The translations under genes were made by a program, and so were the position numbers. Source: Shiraia sp. slf14 (taxonomy: Eukaryota > Ascomycota > Dothideomycetes > Pleosporales > Shiraiaceae). Taken from it: a stretch of DNA of 64,000 bases. The notes below the pieces were generated by a model. That model did not search any database and was not told the origin of the DNA. It worked only from the letters and a program-made list of their open reading frames with translations. Location: positions 331,430 through 395,429 of the forward strand of contig AXZN01000044.1 of NCBI GenBank assembly GCA_000498155.1, in the 5' to 3' direction. Numbering within the stretch: the first letter of the stretch is position 1; each line of letters starts with the position of its first letter. Below are positions 23,432 through 32,072 of this stretch, in pieces.

Positions 23432-24111
23432 GCTACAAGAGAATTATTTGAGAACTCAAGATTGCCCAGAAAATCTTTAGGCACACTTCGTTGTAACATG
23501 GGAGATTTATCAGGAACCTGAGCAATATGTTAGATGGTGTTATCTGCAGGGCCACCTATCGTTTAACCAAAAGGAGGAGCGCCAAGACACCCCTTTATCC
23601 AATCGACAATTCGCCGACAGCCTCTCTGCCGCTCTTCAAATCCTCCAAAATAATCCCAATAGTCTGGTAGTACAGCGACCTGCATATCCCAGTCTCCACA
23701 TTCTGAAAATTGGGTCTTCAGGCTTGTGTAAACATGAAGACTTTTTGTTATTACTACCCAGGTAGCAAGATTTGTAGTTTTAATACAGGCAAGTATACAC
23801 TATTTCTAGTAGTAACTCTTCATTATTACAGACCAGGTTAGGTTAAAGATTCATTGAAGTAACTTAGCGCAAGCTAGTGCTGCAACTATACGTAAGGCTT
23901 TCCACCCAATGGTCGTAATGTTGATCACTGGCGGTTCCTATTGGTGGTGTCTTTGTAACTGCCATTGCAAATCCCGCGACCTCAGGATACGGTATGCAGC
24001 TGGAGGTGCTGTAATACAGTTGGTGCCTCTTTTCCTGACTATTCTGTGTGGCTCCTACTAGCTTGATCTTACGTGTCTCATCCGACCCTGACACTGTGGT
24101 AGTCCTGCATC
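23432..24111. promoter_or_regulatory. Shared divergent promoter of the AflS-like and AflR-like genes
   Basis: 680 bases between divergent start codons. Unlike other promoters in this cluster I find no CCGGCCGG site, and no TCG-N5-CGA site of the classical AflR type. Confidence 0.45.
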
Positions 24112-25590
24112 ATGGAAGATACGGCTAACTGCACTTCCACCAAATCCTACGATTCGTCCTCTATACAACCACATAGGCTCGTTGCATCAACCCTTGATTT
24201 ATTGAGCATTCCAACGACCATGTTACCCCACCCGCAGGACACCATTGGAAAATTGACCACTGTCGTCTTGCGAACCAGTTGCGATGCATGTAGAGAGGTC
24301 AAGATGGCATGTAGTAGGGGGAAGCCTACTTGCGCGCGCTGTGCACGACGAGGCGAAGTTTGCGTTTATGGTCCAATGAAACGCGCAGGGCGAAAGAAGC
24401 AACACCATGATTCTTCCCAGCCACATCCGCAGGGACATCCACAGGCGCAGTCACAATCACATCGCATTGCTGGGCTTGGATCGAGGCATATGAGGCAAAG
24501 GTCAAATACCACGCGTACCCCGCTGTCGTCGCCTAGGAGTACTATTTCCATTAGAAACTCTGACGACCCGATATCAAGTAATCAGCCATTGGCACTCAAT
24601 TTACCCACGCATGTTACGGGAGACGCTTTCAATGTCCATGCTTCTGATACAATCCTACCATCGGAAAATATTGGGAACGCGTTGGCAGATCAGTCACAGG
24701 GCCGCAACAGCGGACATACCACCGACCATTCTCCAGCTGCAGAAGGCAGCAGTATGACTATCAATACGTCTGGGATTATGGACATGGGTATCTTTACACC
24801 TCAAGATATTAACCTGGAAGCTTTTGACGAGTCAGATTGGATGTTGCTGTCTCCAATTCCCCCAGAACCGAATGTGTATACACCACCTCTTTCCGCCGGT
24901 TTGGTCTCCAACCCTGGGTCGACTCGCAATCCGTCCAATACCACACCATCTGAAGATTGCATGAGTTTGGCTTTGAGCGTACTCGGTACCTTGACGCCTC
25001 CACTGGAGCTATGTCTACATGAAAGCAATGATCTAGGAGCATCAAAGTCTGGATATAGCAACAGCTTTGACGACGTCATGCAACGAAACTTGGCAAGCAT
25101 CGAGTCTATCAATCCGATACTGAATTGTACCTGCGCTGTAGATAGTAATGTTGTTCTCACCCTTGCACATATCATCTTTCAGATTTTGGCGTGGTACACT
25201 GCTGCTGCCGGGGTTACTTATACAGCCACCTGCCTGCCGCTGGGTCAGAGGACGCAATTGCCTCAGGTCCTGCCACCCACAGCTTCATCTTTGCCAGGAT
25301 ACGACCTGAACGAGGAGGGAACTCAAGATCGTGCCATATGTCAAATCGTTCTCTCCAGAATGCATTCGGTTCGAACTTTAATCGACGGTTTATCTCGAAT
25401 TTTATTGTGCGAAGACAAGAGAGCAACTCATAGCTGTACTCGCGGCAAAGAAATGGATGACCACATGGACTGCGGTTTGAACTCTAGTCAGAGTTCACCT
25501 AGTATACTGGCAATAAGCTTGGAAAGCGAATTAAGACGTTGTTTGCGAGACGTCTCACGAGCTATAGTAGCAAAGTTAGTGGAAGTGTAA
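24112..25590 (+). CDS. AflR-like Zn2Cys6 transcription activator
   Basis: A single long exon from ATG 24112 encodes about 492 residues. The zinc cluster is CDACREVKMAC then CARCARRGEVC (Cx2Cx6Cx6Cx2Cx6C), followed by the linker VYGPMKRAGRKK, close to the AflR linker. A His/Gln-rich stretch and an acidic, serine-rich middle follow. The C-terminal part (NPILNCTCAVDSNVVLTLAH, IIFQILAWYTAAAG) is the AflR-type aflatoxin regulatory domain. A start at the later methionine before LPHPQ is possible. Partner AflS lies divergently upstream. It probably switches on the genes from 26.0 to 39.0 kb; its binding sites may be the CCGGCCGG palindromes, which is inference. Confidence 0.9.
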   Translation: MEDTANCTSTKSYDSSSIQPHRLVASTLDLLSIPTTMLPHPQDTIGKLTTVVLRTSCDACREVKMACSRGKPTCARCARRGEVCVYGPMKRAGRKKQHHDSSQPHPQGHPQAQSQSHRIAGLGSRHMRQRSNTTRTPLSSPRSTISIRNSDDPISSNQPLALNLPTHVTGDAFNVHASDTILPSENIGNALADQSQGRNSGHTTDHSPAAEGSSMTINTSGIMDMGIFTPQDINLEAFDESDWMLLSPIPPEPNVYTPPLSAGLVSNPGSTRNPSNTTPSEDCMSLALSVLGTLTPPLELCLHESNDLGASKSGYSNSFDDVMQRNLASIESINPILNCTCAVDSNVVLTLAHIIFQILAWYTAAAGVTYTATCLPLGQRTQLPQVLPPTASSLPGYDLNEEGTQDRAICQIVLSRMHSVRTLIDGLSRILLCEDKRATHSCTRGKEMDDHMDCGLNSSQSSPSILAISLESELRRCLRDVSRAIVAKLVEV

Positions 25591-26000
25591 ATTGTGTAGA
25601 ATCTTTTTAGACCACCCGCATAGAAAGTATAGATCTTAAAGATAGACTGGGTGGCAATCAAGTTTGTCCGACTACTGTTCTAATGGCTTGTAATGAAGTT
25701 TGGCGAAACAGTAAATGTTTCATGTTATTTAACTTACATGGAAATTCGTTAAGAATAATGTATGAAGCGTATAAGTAGAACAGTCTGTTTCATACCTGAA
25801 GAAGTAATCTTTGCTACCGATTGAACATGTTTATACCAGGACGCGAGATGCATCGGATAGTTTGTTCGGAGCGGAAATTTTGGCCGGCGCGTTTTAAACC
25901 TTAATCCATATATTTAGGTCCACTTGGTCGCTTACATTTTTGGGACTTCAACACACTGTTTTTGTTTGTCTTTCTTACGACACTCACAACATCTCTCAAA
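25591..26000. promoter_or_regulatory. Promoter of the SnoaL-like gene
   Basis: About 410 bases. GGCCGGC lies at 25882-25888, some 115 bases upstream of the SnoaL start and preceded by TCGGAGCGG. It is a partial version of the recurring cluster motif. Confidence 0.4.
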
Positions 26001-26498
26001 ATGGTTGCGGCGGGTGAAGTCCAAGAAGCGACCTTACAAAGGTTCATTGATGCATGGAAACGGTGGAATGCAGAAGAGATGATTAGCGTTTTCGATGAAG
26101 GCCAAGACTTCCGGCAAATTACCATGCCGTTTCAGATGAATGTGAAGGAGCGAACAAGAAGTGAGGTTGAGAAGACGTTACCGTACGTCGTGCGTGCGGT
26201 GAGCAATTACGAGGTAAGTTACTATTTAAAACACGGGATTTAAAAAATAATAATCGATGGCCAAAAGATCAGTATACATCGTGTGATCCATGACCAGAAA
26301 AAGGGCGAAGCGGCAATTTATGCTATTTCCAAAGGTGACACACCGTTTGGTCCGTGGAACATGGAATATGCTGTCTTTCTGGCCTTTACGGAATCTGGCG
26401 ACAAGGTTTCAAGGATCGAGGAGATGTTGGATTCAAATCATGCACAATGGTTCGGGCCCCAACTGCACAAGTGGATCCAAAGCCAGACCGGCACATAA
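26001..26498 (+). CDS. SnoaL-like / NTF2-fold protein
   Basis: Exon 1 (26001-26213) starts MVAAGEVQEATLQRFIDAWK and ends NYE. A 54-base intron (GTAAGT at 26214 to AG at 26267) keeps the frame into ISIHRVIHDQKKGEAAIYAI. The product is 147 residues, the size of SnoaL-like NTF2-fold proteins: N-terminal helix with WKRWNAEEMISVFDE, then beta strands ending PFGPWNMEYAVFLAF and a terminal helix. Such proteins act as cyclases, isomerases or dehydratases in aromatic polyketide pathways, for example on anthrone- or xanthone-type intermediates. Here a role in cyclisation or ring rearrangement is inference. Confidence 0.75.
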
Positions 26499-26656
26499 GT
26501 ACTTATGTTTTACAAATGCACCGGTATCCGGTGGATGGTACGGAAAAGGCAGAACTTGGATATATAGAGCCCGAGGTGTTAGGAGCATGCATCGTTCTAA
26601 GCCAATTGCAAATACCTGTCCTGCTTTGATTCGTTCATCGTGCACAATACTTGAGA

Positions 26657-27181
26657 ATGCATAATACAAGCACTGCTAAGGCTGTAGCGATCGCAGCCGG
26701 GTCGTTCTTGTCTGGTATGTCACTGGTTCAATATCATTGTTGATGAGAAGTAATGCTTAATAATCCTCACATAACAGGTGCCATGGTGAGCATTTCACTG
26801 CTTGCCGTCCCGACATGCTTAGATACGACGTTATCAGCCAAACAACTATGTCATATGTGGGGGCGAGTCTTTCACTATGGCCATCGAAAGCTTCCAGCAC
26901 TTGCATTGGCAACCGGTGGCCTTTACATGTTCATTGGCTATAAGGAGAGATCGAAGCGATGGCCAATGATAATTGCAGGCCTTTGGACAATATCAATTAT
27001 GCCATTTACATGGATCTTCATGTTTCCAACAAATGATAAGTTGTTTGCGATGGAGGCGGTAGGAGATGCAGATGTGAGTTTTGTTGAAGCTAGAAGCCTC
27101 GTCGTTCACTGGTGTCGATTGCATTTGACTAGGTCAATGTTCCCTCTGATTGGTAGTGTAATTGGGCTGATGACTAGGTAA
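26657..27181 (+). CDS. DUF1772 anthrone-oxygenase-like membrane protein
   Basis: Exon 1 (26657-26714, MHNTSTAKAVAIAAGSFLSG) joins across an intron (26715-26777, GTATGT to CAG) to exon 2 ending at 27181, giving 153 residues. GAMVSISLLAVP, HMWGRVFHYGHRKLP, PFTWIFMFPTNDKLF and HLTRSMFPLIG are the hallmark stretches of DUF1772 proteins such as HypC (aflatoxin) and TpcL-type emodin-anthrone oxygenases, with four predicted membrane helices. These enzymes oxidise an anthrone to the anthraquinone without a known cofactor. Its presence beside an NR-PKS suggests a quinone-forming step, though for this PKS the substrate could be a naphthol rather than an anthrone. Confidence 0.85.
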
Positions 27182-28302
27182 TGATAACACGACTATTACC
27201 AGAGATCGAACGTAGCTAAAAATAAATGTTTATCTACAAGGCATGAGAGTAAACTAGTACCACTATATCTCTCAATCGTTTTTTTCCTTACTTCATCTAA
27301 GTTTCGACGAATATATATCATCATTTTTTAGCGTTTAAACCCAGTTGAAACTCAGCAACAAACGCCCGCCTCGCAATCACGAAATCGTCTTATCCCGTTA
27401 CCTCAAGCCACACGAGGGAGCGATGAGGGATAAAAGGAATTTATCGAGGCAATCAACCGTCAATATGACAGCCGATAGGATGGCTATCGCAAGCATTTGA
27501 AAGAATTAACAGGACGGGATGAATTACCGTGCTGCTACCGTCTTTCAAGGTCAGAGAAGAACTGGCATCTATTTCGGGCAAGACGAAACAAGAAAAAAAC
27601 TCTTAGCTATTACGACCAGGATATTACGATCAGGCTTGAGTTATCAAGAGAGACCATGTCTGTTTGGCTCGGATAGCGCATTAATGAAGCAGCACAACAC
27701 AAAAATTTGAGAGGATTTATTTTTAATTCCAGCATAAATAGTGTATGTGATCGATGCATTAAGTCCTTTTATGAGAGTTGACCTTACTAGATTATATTGG
27801 GTGGATAAACTGATGTTGATGACCTCAGAGTTGTTCTCAACAATCAACACGATACTGTCTCCAGTCCGCAATGCATTGCGTCTCAGAACAATTATGAGAG
27901 AACGAATCGCTTGCATTTCGGGCGCTTTGTCACCAGTGCCGTTTATTTTGTACTCGACCGTTTACTTTCAGTAATGTTTGGCTATCGAAGCGCGGCAGGC
28001 TTGCATGTGATGGGTAGACTAACTGTGTAAGCGTCGCCGACGTTCCCCACTCTCGAGTTCAGACGGCCCGGAGGATAGAATTATCGATCGACATACAAGC
28101 ACCCATATCATCTCGTGTCTGGGTGCCCACCCTGGTTATGCATCTAGATACACTAAAAAAATATACCGGTTGTCGCTACCAATCAGCAAAGAGTTTAAAG
28201 CTGGATGCCGCCAGTACCCGCCCACTGGTGCCACCAATGATCTGTGTACGCCACCCACCATCAATCCGCCATGTCATCTTGCAGCCATAAGATGCATATG
28301 AA
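27182..28302. other. Intergenic between convergent genes, no gene supported
   Basis: About 1.1 kb, AT-rich, with only short frames such as 27519-27710 and 27741-27974. I see no motifs, no tRNA and no repeats. Confidence 0.4.
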
Positions 28303-29166
28303 TCATCCGGTACTTCCATTTGCTTCTGAATCGGCGCGCTTCACCACGCCAGGCCCAGTGACCGGTAGATATGGATGCAGGAATGGGAGGAAGTATCGTA
28401 CCAAGCCGAAAAAGATACATGCTGGCGTTCCTGGTGGAAACCCGGCAGTGCCTACGCCCGGTTTATTGCGTACGCTTACGTCTTTCATATCCCACTGTCC
28501 GTCGGGATCGTCACATGCTTCAATCATGCCTGCCGCAACATCAAGATATGAGATGAAGGTTTGGTCAAGGTCAAGGCTGAGTTCGTGACCGCGCTGCACG
28601 TCTACCGACAAGCCTCCGGGCTTCATGTATATCGCCGTGATCCAATCCTCCTCTTGTCGTAATATTTCCTCAGCCAGACGTAAGTCTTCATAGACATACC
28701 ACGCTGAGCGAGTAATTATATGTCTGAAAAACGTCCCCATGTTTCGACTCAATTGTCTGTCCAGTGTGGATGATGACAAAAGGCATAGTTTTGGAAGGAC
28801 AATGGCAGGTCCTGGCTCCGAATCGTCTCTTGACTCTTTCAGCTTCTTAAAAGCTTTGATGATGCTGTGGACGAGATCTTGACTGATATGGCAGCCGGGA
28901 AGATTGTCGTTCGTACTGGCAACCAAAAAAGCAGCGCAGCAATCACGCATACAATTGGCCAGTAATTCTTCGTCTCCAATGCTTCCTTCAAATATTTCGA
29001 CCCTTTTGTTGTCCAAGATTTCGGGGAGCAAGCGGTACAGCTTCGTTCGGTCGCGACAGTAAGCATTGATTTTAACGCCGTCTCGTGCCAGCAACAGTCG
29101 TATCAAAGCCAACCCGCAGTTGCCCGTGGCCCCTAGCACGGCATATACTCTTTCAGCGTGTTGCAT
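28303..29166 (-). CDS. NmrA-like NAD(P)-binding oxidoreductase (AvfA/MdpK/TpcG type)
   Basis: A single exon from ATG 29166 encodes 287 residues. GATGNCG near the start is the NAD(P)-binding loop, followed by the R-DRTKLY strand that often selects NADP. WITAIYMKPGGLSVD, YLDVAAGMIEA and the C-terminal PAFIF-type aromatic tail (PACIFFGLVRYFLPFLHPYL) are characteristic of AvfA (averufin oxidase), OrdB, MdpK and TpcG. These act in oxidative rearrangements or reductions of anthraquinone intermediates. The upstream region holds the strongest CCGGCCGG palindrome of the window. A start at 29193 would use a TTG codon and was not chosen. Confidence 0.8.
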   Translation of the reverse strand: MQHAERVYAVLGATGNCGLALIRLLLARDGVKINAYCRDRTKLYRLLPEILDNKRVEIFEGSIGDEELLANCMRDCCAAFLVASTNDNLPGCHISQDLVHSIIKAFKKLKESRDDSEPGPAIVLPKLCLLSSSTLDRQLSRNMGTFFRHIITRSAWYVYEDLRLAEEILRQEEDWITAIYMKPGGLSVDVQRGHELSLDLDQTFISYLDVAAGMIEACDDPDGQWDMKDVSVRNKPGVGTAGFPPGTPACIFFGLVRYFLPFLHPYLPVTGPGVVKRADSEANGSTG

Positions 29167-29289
29167 TGTTGTTGAGTAATATTTTGGTTGCAACGTTCTG
29201 TAGAGATCTATTTCAATTTTGAACTGTATCGTGAAAATCGAATTGGCCGGTTGGTGTAGCTCGAGAAAACGGAATTCAAGTACCTGATT

Positions 29290-29312
29290 CCGACCGGGTA
29301 CCGGCCGGTCGG
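29290..29312. promoter_or_regulatory. Inverted repeat with ACCGGCCGGT core (copy 3)
   Basis: CCGACCGG (29290-29297) and CCGGTCGG (29305-29312) form a perfect 8-base inverted repeat spaced by 7. The 10-base palindrome ACCGGCCGGT at 29300-29309 overlaps it. It lies about 125-145 bases upstream of the NmrA-like start. A weaker GGCCGG is at 29245-29250. Confidence 0.55.
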
Positions 29313-29549
29313 TTTATGCGCTTCATCGTAGCACAAAAAGTAGCGAATTACAACGGAGGTGCTGCCGTATCGCGCGAGGCCCTAGCTAGGCGTACTCATA
29401 AACCTTACCTGTAATACGCCAGAGTGGCTACATTTTGATTTTCGGGACATAATTAGTCACACTGCTTGTAGCATGACTCTAGACTAATCGAACTCATTCC
29501 AACTGCATCATTATGCTTGCTACTATGTTATATGTGACATCTACACAAC

Positions 29550-30170
29550 TTAATCTAATTTCTCCGCAAACAATTTCTCATAATCATATTCGGTCCACCA
29601 AACTCCTGGTTCAAGACCAGCAAATTTCCATTCCCCATCTACGAGCCGATAGTGGACTTTGGAGTTTCCATGAGCATGTCCTTTGAATGCAACCTCTTTC
29701 AAGCTATCATCTGTATATTTTTGATGTGCCACACGCATCTGCTGATGACTGACAACGCGCTCATCGTCAATCTTGATCCACTTCGCTAATCCGACGAAAT
29801 GCTGTGTTTTTAGGCTCGCATCACCCAAGAAGTTTTGGCCTGACACCATTCCCACAAATTTATCGGCTGGTACAGCCTCCCATACTTGCCCTTGAGGCAT
29901 AATGGCGCGATAGTCTAGCTGAGTGATCGTCAATTAGCAATTTACAAAAGCGCAATGACTGACATACATGGAGAGTTGGGGCAACACATTGCTTAAGACG
30001 TGGCCAGTCTTTGGTGTCAAAACTTTCAGCCCATTCATATAAAGCAGTTTGACACTGGGATACGACTATTATTTTTACATTGTAAGTCAGTCGAGCAATT
30101 AAACTTGGAGAGGAGCAATCTTGGTTTGATACATACCTTCCCATGGAGGGGGCGTTTGCTTGGATGCCAT
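29550..30170 (-). CDS. Scytalone-dehydratase-like enzyme
   Basis: Three exons: ATG 30170 to 30137 (MASKQTPPPWE), a middle exon carrying VVSQCQTALYEWAESFDTKD to APTLH, and an exon from 29918 (LDYRAIMPQ) to 29550. The joined product is about 165 residues with the scytalone dehydratase features: an ALYEWAESFDTKDW helix, DYR, SLKTQHFVGLAKW, HQQMRVAHQKY and the ending GEWKFAGLEPGVWWTEYDYEK. The two active-site histidines in TQHF and VAHQ are kept. The segment GHAHGNSKVHY departs from the usual Ser-x-Asn pair of melanin dehydratases. MdpB-like proteins of anthraquinone clusters belong to this family and dehydrate reduced polycyclic intermediates. Confidence 0.85.
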
Positions 30171-30540
30171 GACACAATGAATTGAGGATATCAGTTACGA
30201 AATGCAAGCTGCTGTCATAATGATTGACTGCCATTTTGTCCATCTATCAACCTCTAGTAAACCTCGAACCTCGTAGAGTAGGAATGTTCCGGCCTTTCGC
30301 GCTAGCCAACCGGAGCCTCGCCCCGGGGTAATAAACATACATGCGTGCAAGACTTTGGAATAACCCGACACCGCGCGGACTCGGTGTCTACAGACGCCGA
30401 TGCGATGATGCAAAGTCGGTTTGAAATTAGATAGAAGTAAGGCATTTGAAGCATCCTTCAGCACGCAGTTACATCAACCTTGGAGCCATTCTTTTTCACA
30501 TTTTTCGACCACGTTATTTGCACATTATCATTTCGCAACC
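30171..30540. promoter_or_regulatory. Divergent promoter of dehydratase-like and reductase-like genes
   Basis: 370 bases. CCGGCC at 30289-30294 and AACCGG a few bases further on are half-versions of the cluster motif, placed between the two divergent start codons. Confidence 0.4.
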
Positions 30541-31353
30541 ATGGCAACTATCGAATCTAACGGCCAGCAGTATATTCCAGGCCGCTTAGATGGGAAGGTA
30601 GCTTTAGTGACTGGATCGGGACGAGGAATAGGTGCTGCCATTGCCATTCATCTCGGTCGCCTCGGTGCAAAGGTGGTCGTCAATTACGCCAATGCGGAAG
30701 AGTCTGCGGCCAAAGTAGTTGAGACCATAAAGAGTCTCGGATCCGATGCTATCGCTATCAAGGCAGATATCCGGCAGGTTTCTCAAATCGTGGAACTCTT
30801 CGACAAAGCGGTCGCCCATTTTGGAAAACTCGACATTGCAGTCAGCAACTCTGGAGTCGTCAGCTTCGGGCATCTGAAGGACGTCACCGAAGAGGAATTC
30901 GACCGGGTTTTCAGTCTTAATACCCGTGGTCAATACTTTGTCGCACGCGAGGCTTATCGTGTCTTGTCCGAAGGAGGTCGGATCATCTTAACTTCCTCCA
31001 ACACATCATTCGACTTCAGCGTTCCAAAACATTCCGTTTATTCAGCTTCAAAAGCCGCTATTGACTCATTCGTCCGTATATTGGCCAGAGACTGCGGCGA
31101 TAAGAAGATTACGGTGAATGCTGTTGCTCCTGGAGGCACAGTGACAGATATGTTCCATGCTGTGTCCGTACACTACATTCCGAATGGAGAGACATATACT
31201 GGAGAGCAGCGCCAAAAGATGGCTGCCATGGCCTCGCCATTATGTAGAAATGGTTACCCCCAGGATGTCGCCAACGTGGTCGGCTTTTTGGCCAGTAAGG
31301 AGGGTGAATGGATCAATGGAAAGAGTATCACACTAGATGGTGGAGCCAAGTAG
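30541..31353 (+). CDS. Polyhydroxynaphthalene/versicolorin reductase-like SDR
   Basis: A single exon from ATG 30541 encodes 270 residues. Family marks are PGRLDGKVALVTGSGRGIG at the N-terminus, VVNYANAEESAAKVV, NSGVVSFGHLKDV, ILTSSNTSF with the catalytic serine, HSVYSASKAAID (Y-x-x-x-K) and the ending INGKSITLDGGAK. This is the classical SDR group containing T4HN/T3HN reductases of DHN-melanin and Ver-1/MdpC of aflatoxin and anthraquinone routes. It would reduce an aromatic hydroquinone ring with NADPH, setting up the dehydration by the divergent neighbour. Naphthol or anthraquinone substrate cannot be decided from sequence alone. Confidence 0.9.
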   Translation: MATIESNGQQYIPGRLDGKVALVTGSGRGIGAAIAIHLGRLGAKVVVNYANAEESAAKVVETIKSLGSDAIAIKADIRQVSQIVELFDKAVAHFGKLDIAVSNSGVVSFGHLKDVTEEEFDRVFSLNTRGQYFVAREAYRVLSEGGRIILTSSNTSFDFSVPKHSVYSASKAAIDSFVRILARDCGDKKITVNAVAPGGTVTDMFHAVSVHYIPNGETYTGEQRQKMAAMASPLCRNGYPQDVANVVGFLASKEGEWINGKSITLDGGAK

Positions 31354-32072
31354 ACATTGATGCTAGGGAGGATTGAATAATATAATATAAGCCTGCAAAA
31401 CTGGTCTATACTGAAACATTCCAATTACAGTTCATACGCTGCTGTGAAAAGGTTGCTTGCGAACGAATGACATTCACAAAATTAAACACTGAACCGTAAA
31501 TGCATCACGGGCAGACAAGCCGAGATAGTCTGATTGGTCAATAATAAGCACAGTCTAACCAAGATCAAGCGAGCGGTAAGTTGATAAGCTCGGGCGTGTT
31601 CATCAGGTTTATGTGTAACTCGAACGAATGCCGCTCTAGTAACGTAGCCTTGACTTTTATATAGTTGACATCGAAACCGTATCCTCTAATGATACATCTC
31701 ACCAAGCGGCAGTCGATGTTCATTGTTTCTCTCTGGCATACACGTACAAATGCACTGTGGGTCCATCCAAACGAACATCTGACTCGTAATTGCGCAAATG
31801 CACCGGCCGGTAATATAGACGACCGTGCCGCTCCAATACATTGCCGCGATGTACTTGGTCCGGAGGTAATTTTTTGGTCGGGTTGTTTACCTAAGTTCGA
31901 TTCTTGGATAATAGCAACCTCGGTTTACTATTAGATTTAACACTGAGATGTATGCCATTAGCACCGAGTAGCAAGTTGTGGTGACAAGTTCCTGGCGCAT
32001 CTTTTTCTTCTTCTTTTAAATATTGTCTCAAAGCATCTATCCTTTCATGTCTACGCCAAAGGCGCTTTTAGG
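31354..32072. promoter_or_regulatory. Upstream region of the NR-PKS
   Basis: About 720 bases with no gene. A perfect 10-base palindrome ACCGGCCGGT is at 31802-31811, about 260 bases before the PKS start. Confidence 0.45.
31802..31811. promoter_or_regulatory. ACCGGCCGGT palindrome (copy 4)
   Basis: The same exact 10-base palindrome as at 29300-29309, here in the NR-PKS promoter. Candidate binding site of a cluster-specific Zn2Cys6 activator. Confidence 0.55.
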
